DNA of 64,000 bases from Treponema bryantii (lineage in GTDB: Bacteria > Spirochaetota > Spirochaetia > Treponematales > Treponemataceae). Positions 1 to 9,118 of this stretch are shown in pieces. Each line of letters starts with the position of its first letter. Position 1 is the stretch's first letter. A program made the position numbers and the translations under genes. The notes under the pieces were generated by a model. The model saw nothing but the letters and a program-made list of their open reading frames with translations, made no database searches and was not told where the DNA came from. The DNA lies in contig NZ_AP025286.1 of assembly GCF_036492245.1 (NCBI RefSeq), forward strand, positions 2,294,001 through 2,358,000. Direction: 5' to 3'.

Positions 1-725
1 ACCTCCACTTTATTGAAGGTTGTTCTGCTCCAAAATATAACGAAGCTAACCTGCACGCCGGTGCTGTTGAACTTTTCGTAAAAAAAGGCGCACACCTCAG
101 ATATTCTACCATCGAAAACTGGTCTAAGAATATGTACAACCTCAACACAAAGCGTGCCCGAGTAGAAGAAGGCGCAAGCATTGAATGGGTTTCAGGCTCG
201 TTCGGTTCTCACATTTCTTACCTCTATCCGGAAAGCGACCTTGTAGGACGCGGTGCAAAATCAGAGTTCACAGGTATCACCTTTGCTGGTGCCGGACAGA
301 ATCTCGACACAGGTGCCAAGATGGTACACCTTGCGCCAGATACTTCAAGTCTTATTTCAACTAAGTCTATTTCAAAAGGCGGCGGAGCAAGTATTTACCG
401 CTCGGCTGTATATATCGACAAGAATGCAAAAGGCAGTAAGACAAGCGTAAGCTGCGAAAGCCTTATGCTCGACGACGAAAGCCGCAGTGATACAATTCCT
501 GCAATGGTAATCAAAACCGATGAATGCGATGTAGGCCACGAAGCTAAAATCGGCCGCATCTCTAACGACGCAATTTTCTACCTGATGTCTCGTGGTATCA
601 GCGAAGACGAAGCACGCAGTATGATTGTAAGTGGATTTGCAAATCCTGTAAGCAAGGAACTGCCGCTCGAGTATGCGGTTGAGATGAATAATTTGATTAG
701 ACTTGAAATGAAAGGTTCAATGTAG
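1..725 (+). CDS. sufB: SufB, Fe-S cluster scaffold subunit (3' part, start outside window)
   Basis: This is the C-terminal part of SufB, the core scaffold subunit of the SufBCD complex that builds Fe-S clusters in the cytoplasm. The reading frame is open from base 3 of the window, so the gene starts upstream. The translated part begins with the SufB beta-helix core and contains the conserved segments ENWSKNMYNLN and YLMSRGISEDEARSMIVSGF; the second is the typical C-terminal helix shared by SufB and SufD. The stop is TAG at 723-725. sufC would be expected just upstream. sufD follows only after an antisense gene, which is unusual because sufB and sufD are normally adjacent. Identity is secure; completeness is not testable here. 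Confidence 0.95.
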   Translation, partial: LHFIEGCSAPKYNEANLHAGAVELFVKKGAHLRYSTIENWSKNMYNLNTKRARVEEGASIEWVSGSFGSHISYLYPESDLVGRGAKSEFTGITFAGAGQNLDTGAKMVHLAPDTSSLISTKSISKGGGASIYRSAVYIDKNAKGSKTSVSCESLMLDDESRSDTIPAMVIKTDECDVGHEAKIGRISNDAIFYLMSRGISEDEARSMIVSGFANPVSKELPLEYAVEMNNLIRLEMKGSM

Positions 726-726
726 C

Positions 727-775
727 AAACTCGTTAAAAAATTTGTGAGCAGTGCTCAGCAATTTTTTCGAGTTT
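727..775. terminator. Long bipartite hairpin between convergent sufB and GGDEF/EAL gene
   Basis: Immediately after the sufB stop there is a nearly perfect inverted repeat. AAACTCG pairs with CGAGTTT, AAAAAATT with AATTTTTT, and TGAGC with GCTCA around an AGT loop. The A/T tracts within the stem give T-runs on either strand, so it can act as a bidirectional terminator for the convergent genes. Confidence 0.7.
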
Positions 776-792
776 ACCTACCTGAATATAAA

Positions 793-3306
793 TTACACCT
801 TTCTTATTCCCATAATCAGACGGTTTTCACCGTTTTCTTTTACAAGAACACATCTTACAGAAACCATTACATGCTTATCATTTATCAGCATGTGATGGCG
901 ACTTGAAAATACACCATCAGTTTCTATATTCTTCAGAATTGACTCTTTTGTGTGACGTTTCTTAAACACTTCGCGGTCTTCTTCTGCTACTGCGAAATCT
1001 GCATTCTTTTGAGTTTCTTCAAAAAAATCTTTTCCTTCTTTTGAAATACCCAGAGAACCAAATTCACTATTTGCCTGAAATTCACTATAGCTGTTATCAT
1101 CAGGATTTATTACATAAATACAAAGATAATCTTCAGAAAGCGCCATAAGTCTTGAATAAATAATCTGATCCTGGCGGGCCTTATCAACGATTTGTTTCTG
1201 TTTTACCTGAGCATCAATATGACTAACACCAATAATCAGATATTTTTTATCTCTGGTCATTCGCACAGCTTTCATATTTACATAATAAGGAAGTCCAAAT
1301 TTCACCAGACGATAGATATGAACAAAAGTGCCGGTTTCATCAATCTGCTTCAATACATTTTCTTTCGTAAATACTTTTACAAAAGTTTCTCTATCTTCTT
1401 CATAAAGATGAGTTAATGCATCTTCCCTCGCTCGTCTAAAGAAATCATCTCCATGACGTTCTGTAGCCAGTTCATCTTTCCCAATATTAGATCTATATTC
1501 AATAAAATCTTCTGTCTCCAGATTTATATAAAAAAGATTAAAGTAGTCCGTTGCAAGTGCACGTGCAATATTCGCATAAACTTCCCCCTGAACAGAATCC
1601 TTAATAGAAAGCACAGCAACTACAACTGCAATTTTTTTAGTTACAGGATTATCAGCAAGCTTACTTATAAAATAGTGGGCTACAGAACCATCAGGAAGAG
1701 TTCCATCTACGAAAAGTCTTTTTCCTTCTTTTGCAGCCTGCTTCAAAATCACCATAATGCCAGCCCCTTCTCCCTGCATTACAACACTAATCGGAACTTC
1801 TTCGCCATGCAGATTTATTCCATAATATCTTTCAAAAAATTCATGATATGACTGATTGTACCTTGTAAAGCGGACAGTCTCTTCTCCCACCTCAATAACT
1901 ATCATAGGTAAAGTACTGAAAAAATTATTAAAGGCATCTTCATTTTGAGAAATTACAGAAAGATCATGAAGATTTACCCTACCTATAGTTTCGCAATAAT
2001 GCGATTCTTCCGGATTTTCAAAACCAATCTGAATTCCTTTTTCATATTTTTCTATAATCTGTTCCATTGGAATCGGCTTCTGGAAGAAAAAGCCCTGAAG
2101 TTTTGAACAGCCTATTTCTTTAAGAAAGCTTACCTGCTCTTCAGTCTCCACACCTTCACAAATTGTATCAACTCCAAGAGAAGATGCCATACGCATAAGT
2201 TCACGTAAAATAATTTTACCGTTCTTTCCCTTATCCAGCTGACGCATAAAACTCATATCGAATTTTAATAAATCAAATTGAATCTGCTGTAAAACATCAA
2301 GAGAAGAATAACCGCTTCCAAAATCATCCATCCAAACAGAAAAACCAAGTTTCTTAAAGCGGTCAATCTGTAGCTTCATGAATTCAAAATCTTTACCAAG
2401 AATACTTTCGGTAATTTCAATGTTGATTTTATTGCGTGGAATTCCAGAACCATCTATACGTTTACAGATTTCTTCAACAATATCACAGACATCAAAATCA
2501 GAACGTGACAGGTTGATAGATTGAGAAACCATAAAGTATCCATGGTTTGCCATATACTTAATCTTCTCAAGAACCTGCTCAAGAATATAAAGGTCTACTT
2601 TATAAATGAGTTTTGCTTCTTCAAGAATTGGAATAAAATCCGCAGGAGATAAAAATCCTTTTACAGGATCAATCCAGCGGGCAAGAGCTTCTTCATCACA
2701 GACACGGAGATTTACACCACGAACAATAGGCTGATAGTAAACTTTAATCCAGTGTTCGCTAATAGCCTTATCAAGATTGTCTATAATATACTGACGTTTT
2801 TCATTTGCTTCAGAAATCGTAATATCATAATAATTAAAACCAGATTCATTTGAATGACGGATTGGAGCACAGGCAAGTTTTGCCCTGTCGCAGGCCATGT
2901 TTACAGAAACATCTTCTGATTTAAAAAGATAAACTCCAATATGAATAGTAACTTCTACAACCTGCCCGTCAACTTTTACCAGGGCTTTACAGTTTTCTAT
3001 AAGCTCATGTATAGTATCTTCAATTCCCTGTTCTTCTGTTATGGCAGCAAAATCATCTCCACCAATACGACAACAGCTGGTATTTCCAAAAAGATCTGTA
3101 AGAAGCTTTGCAAAACTCTTTAAAAGAATATTTCCGTTGTCAAAGCCATATTCGCTGTTGAATTTTCTCATACCATAAAGGTCGAAAAAGAGAATGGCTG
3201 CATTTTGCTGAGCACCTGTCATGATGTCTTTTTTTGCAGAAGCAAGACTCATGAAATAATTCATGTTAGGTAAGCCTGTAAGATAATCTACTAAAGTCAC
3301 ATCCAT
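793..3306 (-). CDS. Cytoplasmic GGDEF-EAL protein with C-terminal PAS-like modules (c-di-GMP turnover)
   Basis: The 837-residue protein starts directly with a GGDEF domain (DYLTGLPN at residues 7-14) and has no N-terminal sensor or membrane segment. The active-site motif is GGDDF at 82-86, a departure from GGDEF, so cyclase activity is uncertain. The EAL domain follows (EAL at 206-208) with the expected catalytic set: NLS, NIEITES, MDDFG, the Lys in LLKFD, EGVE and LQG. A working c-di-GMP phosphodiesterase is therefore likely. Behind it, roughly residues 440-837 hold one PAS-like segment and two similar modules, each containing a (E)EDRE(T/V)F motif and ending in a beta-rich part. Having sensors at the C-terminus is an unusual order. 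The gene lies antisense between sufB and sufD. Confidence 0.9.
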   Translation of the reverse strand: MDVTLVDYLTGLPNMNYFMSLASAKKDIMTGAQQNAAILFFDLYGMRKFNSEYGFDNGNILLKSFAKLLTDLFGNTSCCRIGGDDFAAITEEQGIEDTIHELIENCKALVKVDGQVVEVTIHIGVYLFKSEDVSVNMACDRAKLACAPIRHSNESGFNYYDITISEANEKRQYIIDNLDKAISEHWIKVYYQPIVRGVNLRVCDEEALARWIDPVKGFLSPADFIPILEEAKLIYKVDLYILEQVLEKIKYMANHGYFMVSQSINLSRSDFDVCDIVEEICKRIDGSGIPRNKINIEITESILGKDFEFMKLQIDRFKKLGFSVWMDDFGSGYSSLDVLQQIQFDLLKFDMSFMRQLDKGKNGKIILRELMRMASSLGVDTICEGVETEEQVSFLKEIGCSKLQGFFFQKPIPMEQIIEKYEKGIQIGFENPEESHYCETIGRVNLHDLSVISQNEDAFNNFFSTLPMIVIEVGEETVRFTRYNQSYHEFFERYYGINLHGEEVPISVVMQGEGAGIMVILKQAAKEGKRLFVDGTLPDGSVAHYFISKLADNPVTKKIAVVVAVLSIKDSVQGEVYANIARALATDYFNLFYINLETEDFIEYRSNIGKDELATERHGDDFFRRAREDALTHLYEEDRETFVKVFTKENVLKQIDETGTFVHIYRLVKFGLPYYVNMKAVRMTRDKKYLIIGVSHIDAQVKQKQIVDKARQDQIIYSRLMALSEDYLCIYVINPDDNSYSEFQANSEFGSLGISKEGKDFFEETQKNADFAVAEEDREVFKKRHTKESILKNIETDGVFSSRHHMLINDKHVMVSVRCVLVKENGENRLIMGIRKV

Positions 3307-3313
3307 ATCTATA

Positions 3314-3342
3314 ATTATAAATCATATAATAGAAAATACAAA
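3314..3342 (-). promoter_or_regulatory. Sigma70-type promoter of the GGDEF/EAL gene, leaderless geometry
   Basis: On the minus strand, TTTGTA (3337-3342) and TATAAT (3314-3319) are separated by 17 bp. The -10 box ends only 7 nt before the ATG at 3306, and no Shine-Dalgarno sequence is present. Confidence 0.55.
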
Positions 3343-3394
3343 ACATTTTAGATATACTAGAAAAATACCTATAAATATGGTAGATTATTGCCGT

Positions 3395-4480
3395 ATGAAT
3401 AACACAAATATAAAATCTGCTGAAAATGCAGTTATAGATATAAACCCTATTCCATATTTAACATGGACATGGCTTAAAATAAATAAAGACTCTGTTTCTT
3501 ATGATTTTTCTTTTACAGAAAACAACGGAACTGATATCCAGATTCCTTCAAATGTTTCTGTAAGCACTGGAAAAACTGTAAAAACTGAACTTCCGGAACC
3601 GGAATCTTCAATTGGTGCAGAAGCTACACAACTCATTACTTCTGCTGCAACCGGTAAAATCTACACTTTTGAAAAATCAAAAGAAGAAACAAAACCTCTC
3701 ATCATACGAATTAAAGCTGAATCAAACTCGGCTACATATAATATTATTCATGCAAAAGCCGGTGCTGATGCAAAAGTTATCATCGTATACGAAGGTGCAG
3801 CAGCACTTTCCGGTGTTGTAACAAAAATCTACGCCGAAGACGACGCAAACGTACAGATTACTAAAGTTCAGCTTTTCGACAAATCTGTAAATCAGATTGA
3901 TGATACACAGGTTGTCTGCGGAGAACGAGCAAAGACCAGCCTTATTCAGATAGTTCTCGGCGGATCTCACACAGATGCAAGTTTCCACGCAACACTTGCA
4001 GGATATCAGTCTAAATTTATTTCTGATACAGCATATCTTTGCCGTGAAAGTCAGTATATCGATATGAATCAGACAGTTGTTCATACAGGAAAGAAAACCG
4101 ACTGTAACATGAAGACAGACGGTACTGTAAAAGACAGCGCAACAAAGACTTACCGCGGAACAATTGATATGAGACGAGGCTGTTCAGGCTCAACAGGAAA
4201 CGAAATGGAGACAACTCTCCTTCTCTCTCCGCAAGCTGTTGTAAAAGCCGCTCCAATTATTCTCTGCGGCGAAGACGACATCTCTGCAGAACACGGTTCA
4301 ACAATTGGAAAACTTTCTCCAGAAATGCTTTTCTACATGAACAGCCGTGGTATTGATCAGAATACTGCAGAAGCACTTCTTACACGTGCAAAAATCACAG
4401 CAACCGCTGCAAACATTCCTGAAGACTCAGTTCGTGAAGAAATCAACCAGTGGCTCAACCGTGAACTCGGAGAAGATTAA
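3395..4480 (+). CDS. sufD: SufD, Fe-S cluster assembly subunit
   Basis: About 361 residues, with the right-handed beta-helix core of the SufB/SufD family and the signature C-terminal segment MNSRGIDQNTAEALL. It also carries RGTIDMRRGCSGSTG, matching the family region that encloses the cluster site. SufD partners SufB and SufC. An ATG at 3377 would add six residues. I prefer 3395 because TG-G-TAGATT (3378-3386), an extended -10 candidate, overlaps the upstream ATG and ends 8 nt before 3395; neither start has a Shine-Dalgarno sequence. sufS begins 18 bp after the stop, so the two are probably co-transcribed. The separation from sufB by an antisense gene implies an independent promoter for sufDS. 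Confidence 0.9.
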   Translation: MNNTNIKSAENAVIDINPIPYLTWTWLKINKDSVSYDFSFTENNGTDIQIPSNVSVSTGKTVKTELPEPESSIGAEATQLITSAATGKIYTFEKSKEETKPLIIRIKAESNSATYNIIHAKAGADAKVIIVYEGAAALSGVVTKIYAEDDANVQITKVQLFDKSVNQIDDTQVVCGERAKTSLIQIVLGGSHTDASFHATLAGYQSKFISDTAYLCRESQYIDMNQTVVHTGKKTDCNMKTDGTVKDSATKTYRGTIDMRRGCSGSTGNEMETTLLLSPQAVVKAAPIILCGEDDISAEHGSTIGKLSPEMLFYMNSRGIDQNTAEALLTRAKITATAANIPEDSVREEINQWLNRELGED

Positions 4481-4498
4481 ATTAACAGGTAATAAAAA

Positions 4499-5743
4499 AT
4501 GAATAAATACAGAAAAGACTTCCCTTTTTTCAAGGCAATTGATGAAAAATCTTCCGTAGAAAATAAGGATCTTATATATTTTGATACAGCAGCAACTGCG
4601 CAGCGCCCATTTATAGTTCTCAATGCAATGACACACTTTTACGCTACAGAGAACGCTAACCCGCTTCGCGGCCTTTATTCACTTAGTGAACGTGCCACAA
4701 TGGCATATGAAAATGCCCGCGACACAGTTGCAAAGTTCATCAATGCAAAGGAAGCCGCTGAAATTGTATTTACCCGTAATGCTTCAGAAAGCTTAAATCT
4801 TGTTGCCTACAGCTGGGGACTTAATCGCCTTCACGAAGGAGACGAAATCTGCGTTTCTATCATGGAGCATCACTCAAATATCGTTCCATGGCAGATGGTT
4901 TGCCAGAAAACCGGTGCAAAGCTTGTATTCATGGAATGCGACAAAGAAACCGGAATTATCAGTGACGAAGAAATCGCTGCTAAAATCAATTCAAATACAA
5001 AGATTGTTTCAGTTGTACACGTAAGTAATGTACTTGGTGTAACTAATCCTGTAAAAAAGATTGGAGAAGCTGCGCATGCTGTTGGCGCTATTTTTATTGT
5101 AGACGGTGCACAGTCTGCCCCACACATGAAGGTAGATGTTCAGGATTTCAATGCAGATTTCTTTGCCATGAGCGGACACAAACTCTGTGGACCTATGGGA
5201 ATTGGAGCACTTTATGGTAAACGTGCACTTCTCGAAGAAATGGATCCATTCCTTCGTGGTGGCGAAATGATTGAATACGTTACCCGCGAAAAAGCAACCT
5301 GGGCAGAAGTTCCTCATAAATTTGAAGCCGGAACTGTAAGCGCCGGAGATGCAGTCGGAATGGCAGCAGCAATCCGTTATATTCAGTCTATTGGTCTTGA
5401 AAATATTGAAGCTCACGACCGTGAGCTTGCAGAAAGAATGATGGCAGGAATCACACAGATTCCACACATCAATATAATTGGTCCAAAAGATGCTTCAAAG
5501 AGATGCGGTATCATTACCTTCACACTCGACGGTGTTCACCCACACGACATTGCATCCCTTCTTTCTGAAGAACATATTGCAATCCGTGCAGGCCATCACT
5601 GTGCACAACCTCTTGGACAGTATTTAAACCAGACAGCAACCGCCCGCGCAAGCCTTTACTTCTATAATACAGAAGAAGAAGTAGACTGCTTCCTCGAAAA
5701 AGTTGCAAAGCTCCGCGAGTGGTCTGGCTTTAAAGATAATTAA
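4499..5743 (+). CDS. sufS: SufS, PLP-dependent cysteine desulfurase
   Basis: At 414 residues this is full length for group II cysteine desulfurases. It takes sulfur from L-cysteine and passes it to SufU for Fe-S cluster assembly. Visible hallmarks are the PLP-binding lysine in SGHKLCGP (about residue 228), the PLP contact EHHSN, and the persulfide cysteine in RAGHHCAQP (about residue 367). An AGGTAA motif precedes the ATG. The stop codon overlaps that of the convergent lipoprotein gene by 4 bp. The partner sufU lies 3.4 kb downstream on the same strand, separated by the lipoprotein and a GNAT gene. Confidence 0.96.
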   Translation: MNKYRKDFPFFKAIDEKSSVENKDLIYFDTAATAQRPFIVLNAMTHFYATENANPLRGLYSLSERATMAYENARDTVAKFINAKEAAEIVFTRNASESLNLVAYSWGLNRLHEGDEICVSIMEHHSNIVPWQMVCQKTGAKLVFMECDKETGIISDEEIAAKINSNTKIVSVVHVSNVLGVTNPVKKIGEAAHAVGAIFIVDGAQSAPHMKVDVQDFNADFFAMSGHKLCGPMGIGALYGKRALLEEMDPFLRGGEMIEYVTREKATWAEVPHKFEAGTVSAGDAVGMAAAIRYIQSIGLENIEAHDRELAERMMAGITQIPHINIIGPKDASKRCGIITFTLDGVHPHDIASLLSEEHIAIRAGHHCAQPLGQYLNQTATARASLYFYNTEEEVDCFLEKVAKLREWSGFKDN

Positions 5744-8565
5744 TTCAAATCTTCCCAGATAGCATACCAGTCTACATCTTTTTCATTGTAGTAAGAATTT
5801 GGTGTATAGCCAACTTTGTTTGGTTTTGTAGTATCTGGTGTACTACCCCAACCTGCAAAAGTCTTTCCATCTGGAACTTCAAACATATTTTCTGGAAGAG
5901 AATACTTTTCGCGTTGTTTAATAAGTACTACTTGAGTTTCATCTGTATCACCATAATTTGAATGATATGTAATTTTTAAGTATGGGTTCCATACAGCATA
6001 AAGTGAATTTCTATCATTCATGGTTTTCTCAACTTTTCCAGTCAGAATAGAGGTAGAATTTTCATTATAGCCCCAACCTAAGAAATAATATCCTTTTTTA
6101 GTTTCTTCAAAAGGATAATCAATTTCTTCTGGATGAGTACCAAATGGTACAGTCTTTTCAATCTGAGCTACTGATGCATTTTCATAATTTGCAACCAAAG
6201 TAATTGTAACAGGAGCACGCCATTGTGCATATAAATTAAAAATACCCGATCCTGAAGTAGAATTATATGAAAATTCTTCATCCAGTTCGTAATAAACATT
6301 GCTGGCTATTGTATGCTTTACATTTGCAACTCCATTCTGGCCAAAACACCAGAAGCCTTTTCCTTCAGGAGCAGTAAATTCATCTACAATATCCTGGGTA
6401 AATTTAATCTTTTCACCAATTTCTATTTTATAGGTAATAACCTTATCTTTAGAACCAGTTCCGCTATAATTTGAAATCAAATTCACAGTCTGATAAGGAC
6501 TCCAGGTGGCATATACATTTAATGGCTCTGGATCAGATTCTCTAAATGTATATCTAGAAACTCTATGTGAATATAAATCATTATGATCTGCTTCTGTTAC
6601 ATTTGCCCAGCCTTCAAAATAATAGCCTTCAGGAACTGCAAAAGGACACTCTGCTAATGTATAAAATTCTTCTCCCTCTGGATGAAATTCTTCAAATGTC
6701 TTCTGTTCACCACTCTTATAATTACTATGATAAATTACAGTTCTTTTCTTTGCCCAAACTGCATATAAATCAATATCTTCTGTGTAAGTTACTTCATCCC
6801 CCTCTTTTTTTGGACGATAGGTACTGGTAGGAGAATCAGTAAATCCCATAAAGAAATAACCATCGCGAGTAAATGAAATTGCTCCAATAGGAGTAGGAGT
6901 ATTGTATGGAACAACCTGAGTTTTTATCTCCTCTTCTGCTCCTTCATAATTTGCATGGAATGTAATTACAGGATTTTTCTTCCATATTGCATAATAGGTT
7001 GTATCATCTTCCGGAGTAAAATAACTACCAGCACTATGAATATCATTAGTTCTGGTAGTATCAGGATCTTTTGCCCAGCCCGCAAAACCAAAGCCTTCTC
7101 TTTGCCATTCACATTCAGGGAATTTCTCAGATTCTCTATAATTTGTAGTTATAAGAATATCATCATATTCTGAACCTTCAAAATTAGCCTTAAATGTTAT
7201 GATTGGATTTTTTACATGCCAGATTGCATAGTAAAACATATCTGTTGAATCTGAATAAGTTCTTGTCTGATACAATGCAGGATAAGTAGATTTATAACTA
7301 TCAGATTTATCTCTAACTTCCTTCCAGCCATCAAAGACCATTCTTTCTCTTGTAAATACTTCTGGTGCGAGCCCTATGTCATAGCCCCACTTCTTATAAG
7401 GAACTACAATTTTTTCTTCTGCCTCTGTACCTGCATTCTCATCATTAATATAAAATGTATAGTAGATAAGGTCTTCAGAACCTTCTTCGAGCCATACAGC
7501 ATAAAGAGTTGTATCATGTCTGAAGGAAGAAGACTGTGCACCATGATAAGTAATGCTAGCCATATAAGAAGATGTATTAGAGGTATCTGACCAGCCTACT
7601 AGAACATATCCCTCCCTTGAAAAGAGATATGGCTCAAAAATTTTAAAACGTGCATAAGTTGATGAAAAATCAGTTCTTTCAAATTCTTTTACTACAGGTT
7701 CGTCTTCGGAACCTTCGTAATTTGCTTTAAAAGTAAGAGTATAAGCAGCTTCTTTCTGCCAGATACAATAATAATGAATTGTTCTCTTATTTGTTATCCA
7801 GGTTAATCCTGGCTGAATATAGTTGTCAGAAAGTAAACCTGGTTTTGCATCAGGTTCTTCCGACCATCCCTCAATTCTATACCCATCCCTTACAAATATA
7901 TCAGCATCTAACATATGAATATTAATATCGTCATAAGAGAAATAAAGAGTTATTGTTTCATCATCTTCAGTATTTGAATGCAGAATTACAGTTCCTGTTT
8001 TTGAAGTGTCCAGCCATAAAGCATAAAGATTTATATCATTACTAATAGATACAGAAGCTTTATCTATATAATCTGCACTTGTATGATCTATATCAGAAAT
8101 CCATCCTGCAAAAGAGTAGCCTGCATTTGTAAAAGAATTTGCTCTTAGATTAACAGGGGTATTTTTTTCTACATACTGAATTAAAGATTCAGTATCATCT
8201 TCATTTCTATTTGCCCAAAAGGTAATTGTTGCAGTTTCATCTTCAGACTGCCATACGGCATATAAAGAAAGATTTTCTTTTATTGCAACTGAAGTTTCAT
8301 CCGCATACTTTACCTGTGCAGAATCAGCCGCCAAAGACCAGCCGATAAAGTTATAACCTTCATACTCAAAAGTGTTTTTTCTTAATTTTGATGATATTCC
8401 GGATTCAAGCTTCTGAGTTTCATAATCATCAGTACCATTGTTTGCATAAAAGGTAATTGTAACTTCAGGAATTTCTAGATCTTTTGATCCTGCTCCACAG
8501 GAAATTAAAAATCCAGCCAAAACAAATAATGAAAATAACTTTGTGATTCTAAATAGACTTTTCAT
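5740..8565 (-). CDS. Lipoprotein built of eleven tandem InlB B-type (Listeria-Bacteroides) repeats
   Basis: A 941-residue protein with a lipoprotein signal peptide (lipobox LISC, Cys near residue 23). By eye the mature part consists of eleven consecutive repeats of 70-90 residues. Each starts with a strand such as ITFxANYEG, continues through GYxFxGW, and ends in LYAVW or a variant. This is the pattern of the InlB B-repeat/Flg_new family of beta-grasp-like surface modules, used by bacterial surface proteins for adhesion or as stalks. No other domain is present. Repeats differ clearly from one another, so this is old duplication. A strong ribosome-binding site (AAGGAG) precedes the ATG. The protein is probably anchored in a membrane and surface-exposed; its ligand is unknown. 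Confidence 0.9.
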   Translation of the reverse strand: MKSLFRITKLFSLFVLAGFLISCGAGSKDLEIPEVTITFYANNGTDDYETQKLESGISSKLRKNTFEYEGYNFIGWSLAADSAQVKYADETSVAIKENLSLYAVWQSEDETATITFWANRNEDDTESLIQYVEKNTPVNLRANSFTNAGYSFAGWISDIDHTSADYIDKASVSISNDINLYALWLDTSKTGTVILHSNTEDDETITLYFSYDDINIHMLDADIFVRDGYRIEGWSEEPDAKPGLLSDNYIQPGLTWITNKRTIHYYCIWQKEAAYTLTFKANYEGSEDEPVVKEFERTDFSSTYARFKIFEPYLFSREGYVLVGWSDTSNTSSYMASITYHGAQSSSFRHDTTLYAVWLEEGSEDLIYYTFYINDENAGTEAEEKIVVPYKKWGYDIGLAPEVFTRERMVFDGWKEVRDKSDSYKSTYPALYQTRTYSDSTDMFYYAIWHVKNPIITFKANFEGSEYDDILITTNYRESEKFPECEWQREGFGFAGWAKDPDTTRTNDIHSAGSYFTPEDDTTYYAIWKKNPVITFHANYEGAEEEIKTQVVPYNTPTPIGAISFTRDGYFFMGFTDSPTSTYRPKKEGDEVTYTEDIDLYAVWAKKRTVIYHSNYKSGEQKTFEEFHPEGEEFYTLAECPFAVPEGYYFEGWANVTEADHNDLYSHRVSRYTFRESDPEPLNVYATWSPYQTVNLISNYSGTGSKDKVITYKIEIGEKIKFTQDIVDEFTAPEGKGFWCFGQNGVANVKHTIASNVYYELDEEFSYNSTSGSGIFNLYAQWRAPVTITLVANYENASVAQIEKTVPFGTHPEEIDYPFEETKKGYYFLGWGYNENSTSILTGKVEKTMNDRNSLYAVWNPYLKITYHSNYGDTDETQVVLIKQREKYSLPENMFEVPDGKTFAGWGSTPDTTKPNKVGYTPNSYYNEKDVDWYAIWEDLN

Positions 8566-8594
8566 ATTTATTCTCCTTGTCTTTTTATAATTTC

Positions 8595-8623
8595 CTTATA
8601 CCTAATAATGTTACTTTATACAA
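8595..8623 (-). promoter_or_regulatory. Promoter of the InlB-repeat lipoprotein gene
   Basis: On the minus strand, TTGTAT (8618-8623) and TATAAG (8595-8600) are separated by 17 bp. The -10 box lies about 30 nt upstream of the ATG, leaving room for the AAGGAG ribosome-binding site. Confidence 0.5.
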
Positions 8624-8694
8624 CCCTTCAATTAGTGTATACTCTTTATTAAATAAAAATTTATATATCTTAAATTCTATGTTAAAATAATAAT

Positions 8695-9099
8695 ATGAAT
8701 TTAAGCTATCGAATTCTTGATAGTCATATTTTTGAATCATACATGGCTCTTGAAGGCTGGGAAAGTTTTCCTCTGTTAAAGTCCTATACTACAGACGGAG
8801 AATTTTCATTTCTCTTAAAAGAATGTAAGTTCATGATTTTTGACTATAAGCCTTCGGATGGACTTTTAAAAGCTGTTTGCATTTACCGCATGATTGAAGA
8901 CTGTCTTTCAATTGAATTGTTTGAAGTCAATAAAGATTACAGACAGTTAGGAATCGGTACATATGCCATGGAAAGGCTTATGATTGAAACTGGTGCAAAA
9001 ACAGTGTATCTTGATGCAAAGAATGCAAACGCAGAAATCTTCTGGAAAAATATCGGCATGAAAAAAATCGATAATCAGACTTTCTGCCTGGAAAACTAA
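8695..9099 (+). CDS. GNAT-family N-acetyltransferase
   Basis: A small 134-residue protein with the GNAT acetyl-CoA-binding motif A, RQLGIGTYAMERL (residues 83-95), followed by the usual C-terminal end FWKNIGMKKI. The acceptor substrate cannot be told from sequence. It is 19 bp upstream of sufU and probably in the same transcript. There is no Shine-Dalgarno sequence. An extended -10 (TG-T-TAAAAT, 8680-8688) ends 6 nt before the ATG, suggesting a leaderless start. Confidence 0.85.
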   Translation: MNLSYRILDSHIFESYMALEGWESFPLLKSYTTDGEFSFLLKECKFMIFDYKPSDGLLKAVCIYRMIEDCLSIELFEVNKDYRQLGIGTYAMERLMIETGAKTVYLDAKNANAEIFWKNIGMKKIDNQTFCLEN

Positions 9100-9118
9100 A
9101 AAAATTAAGGAAATCATA

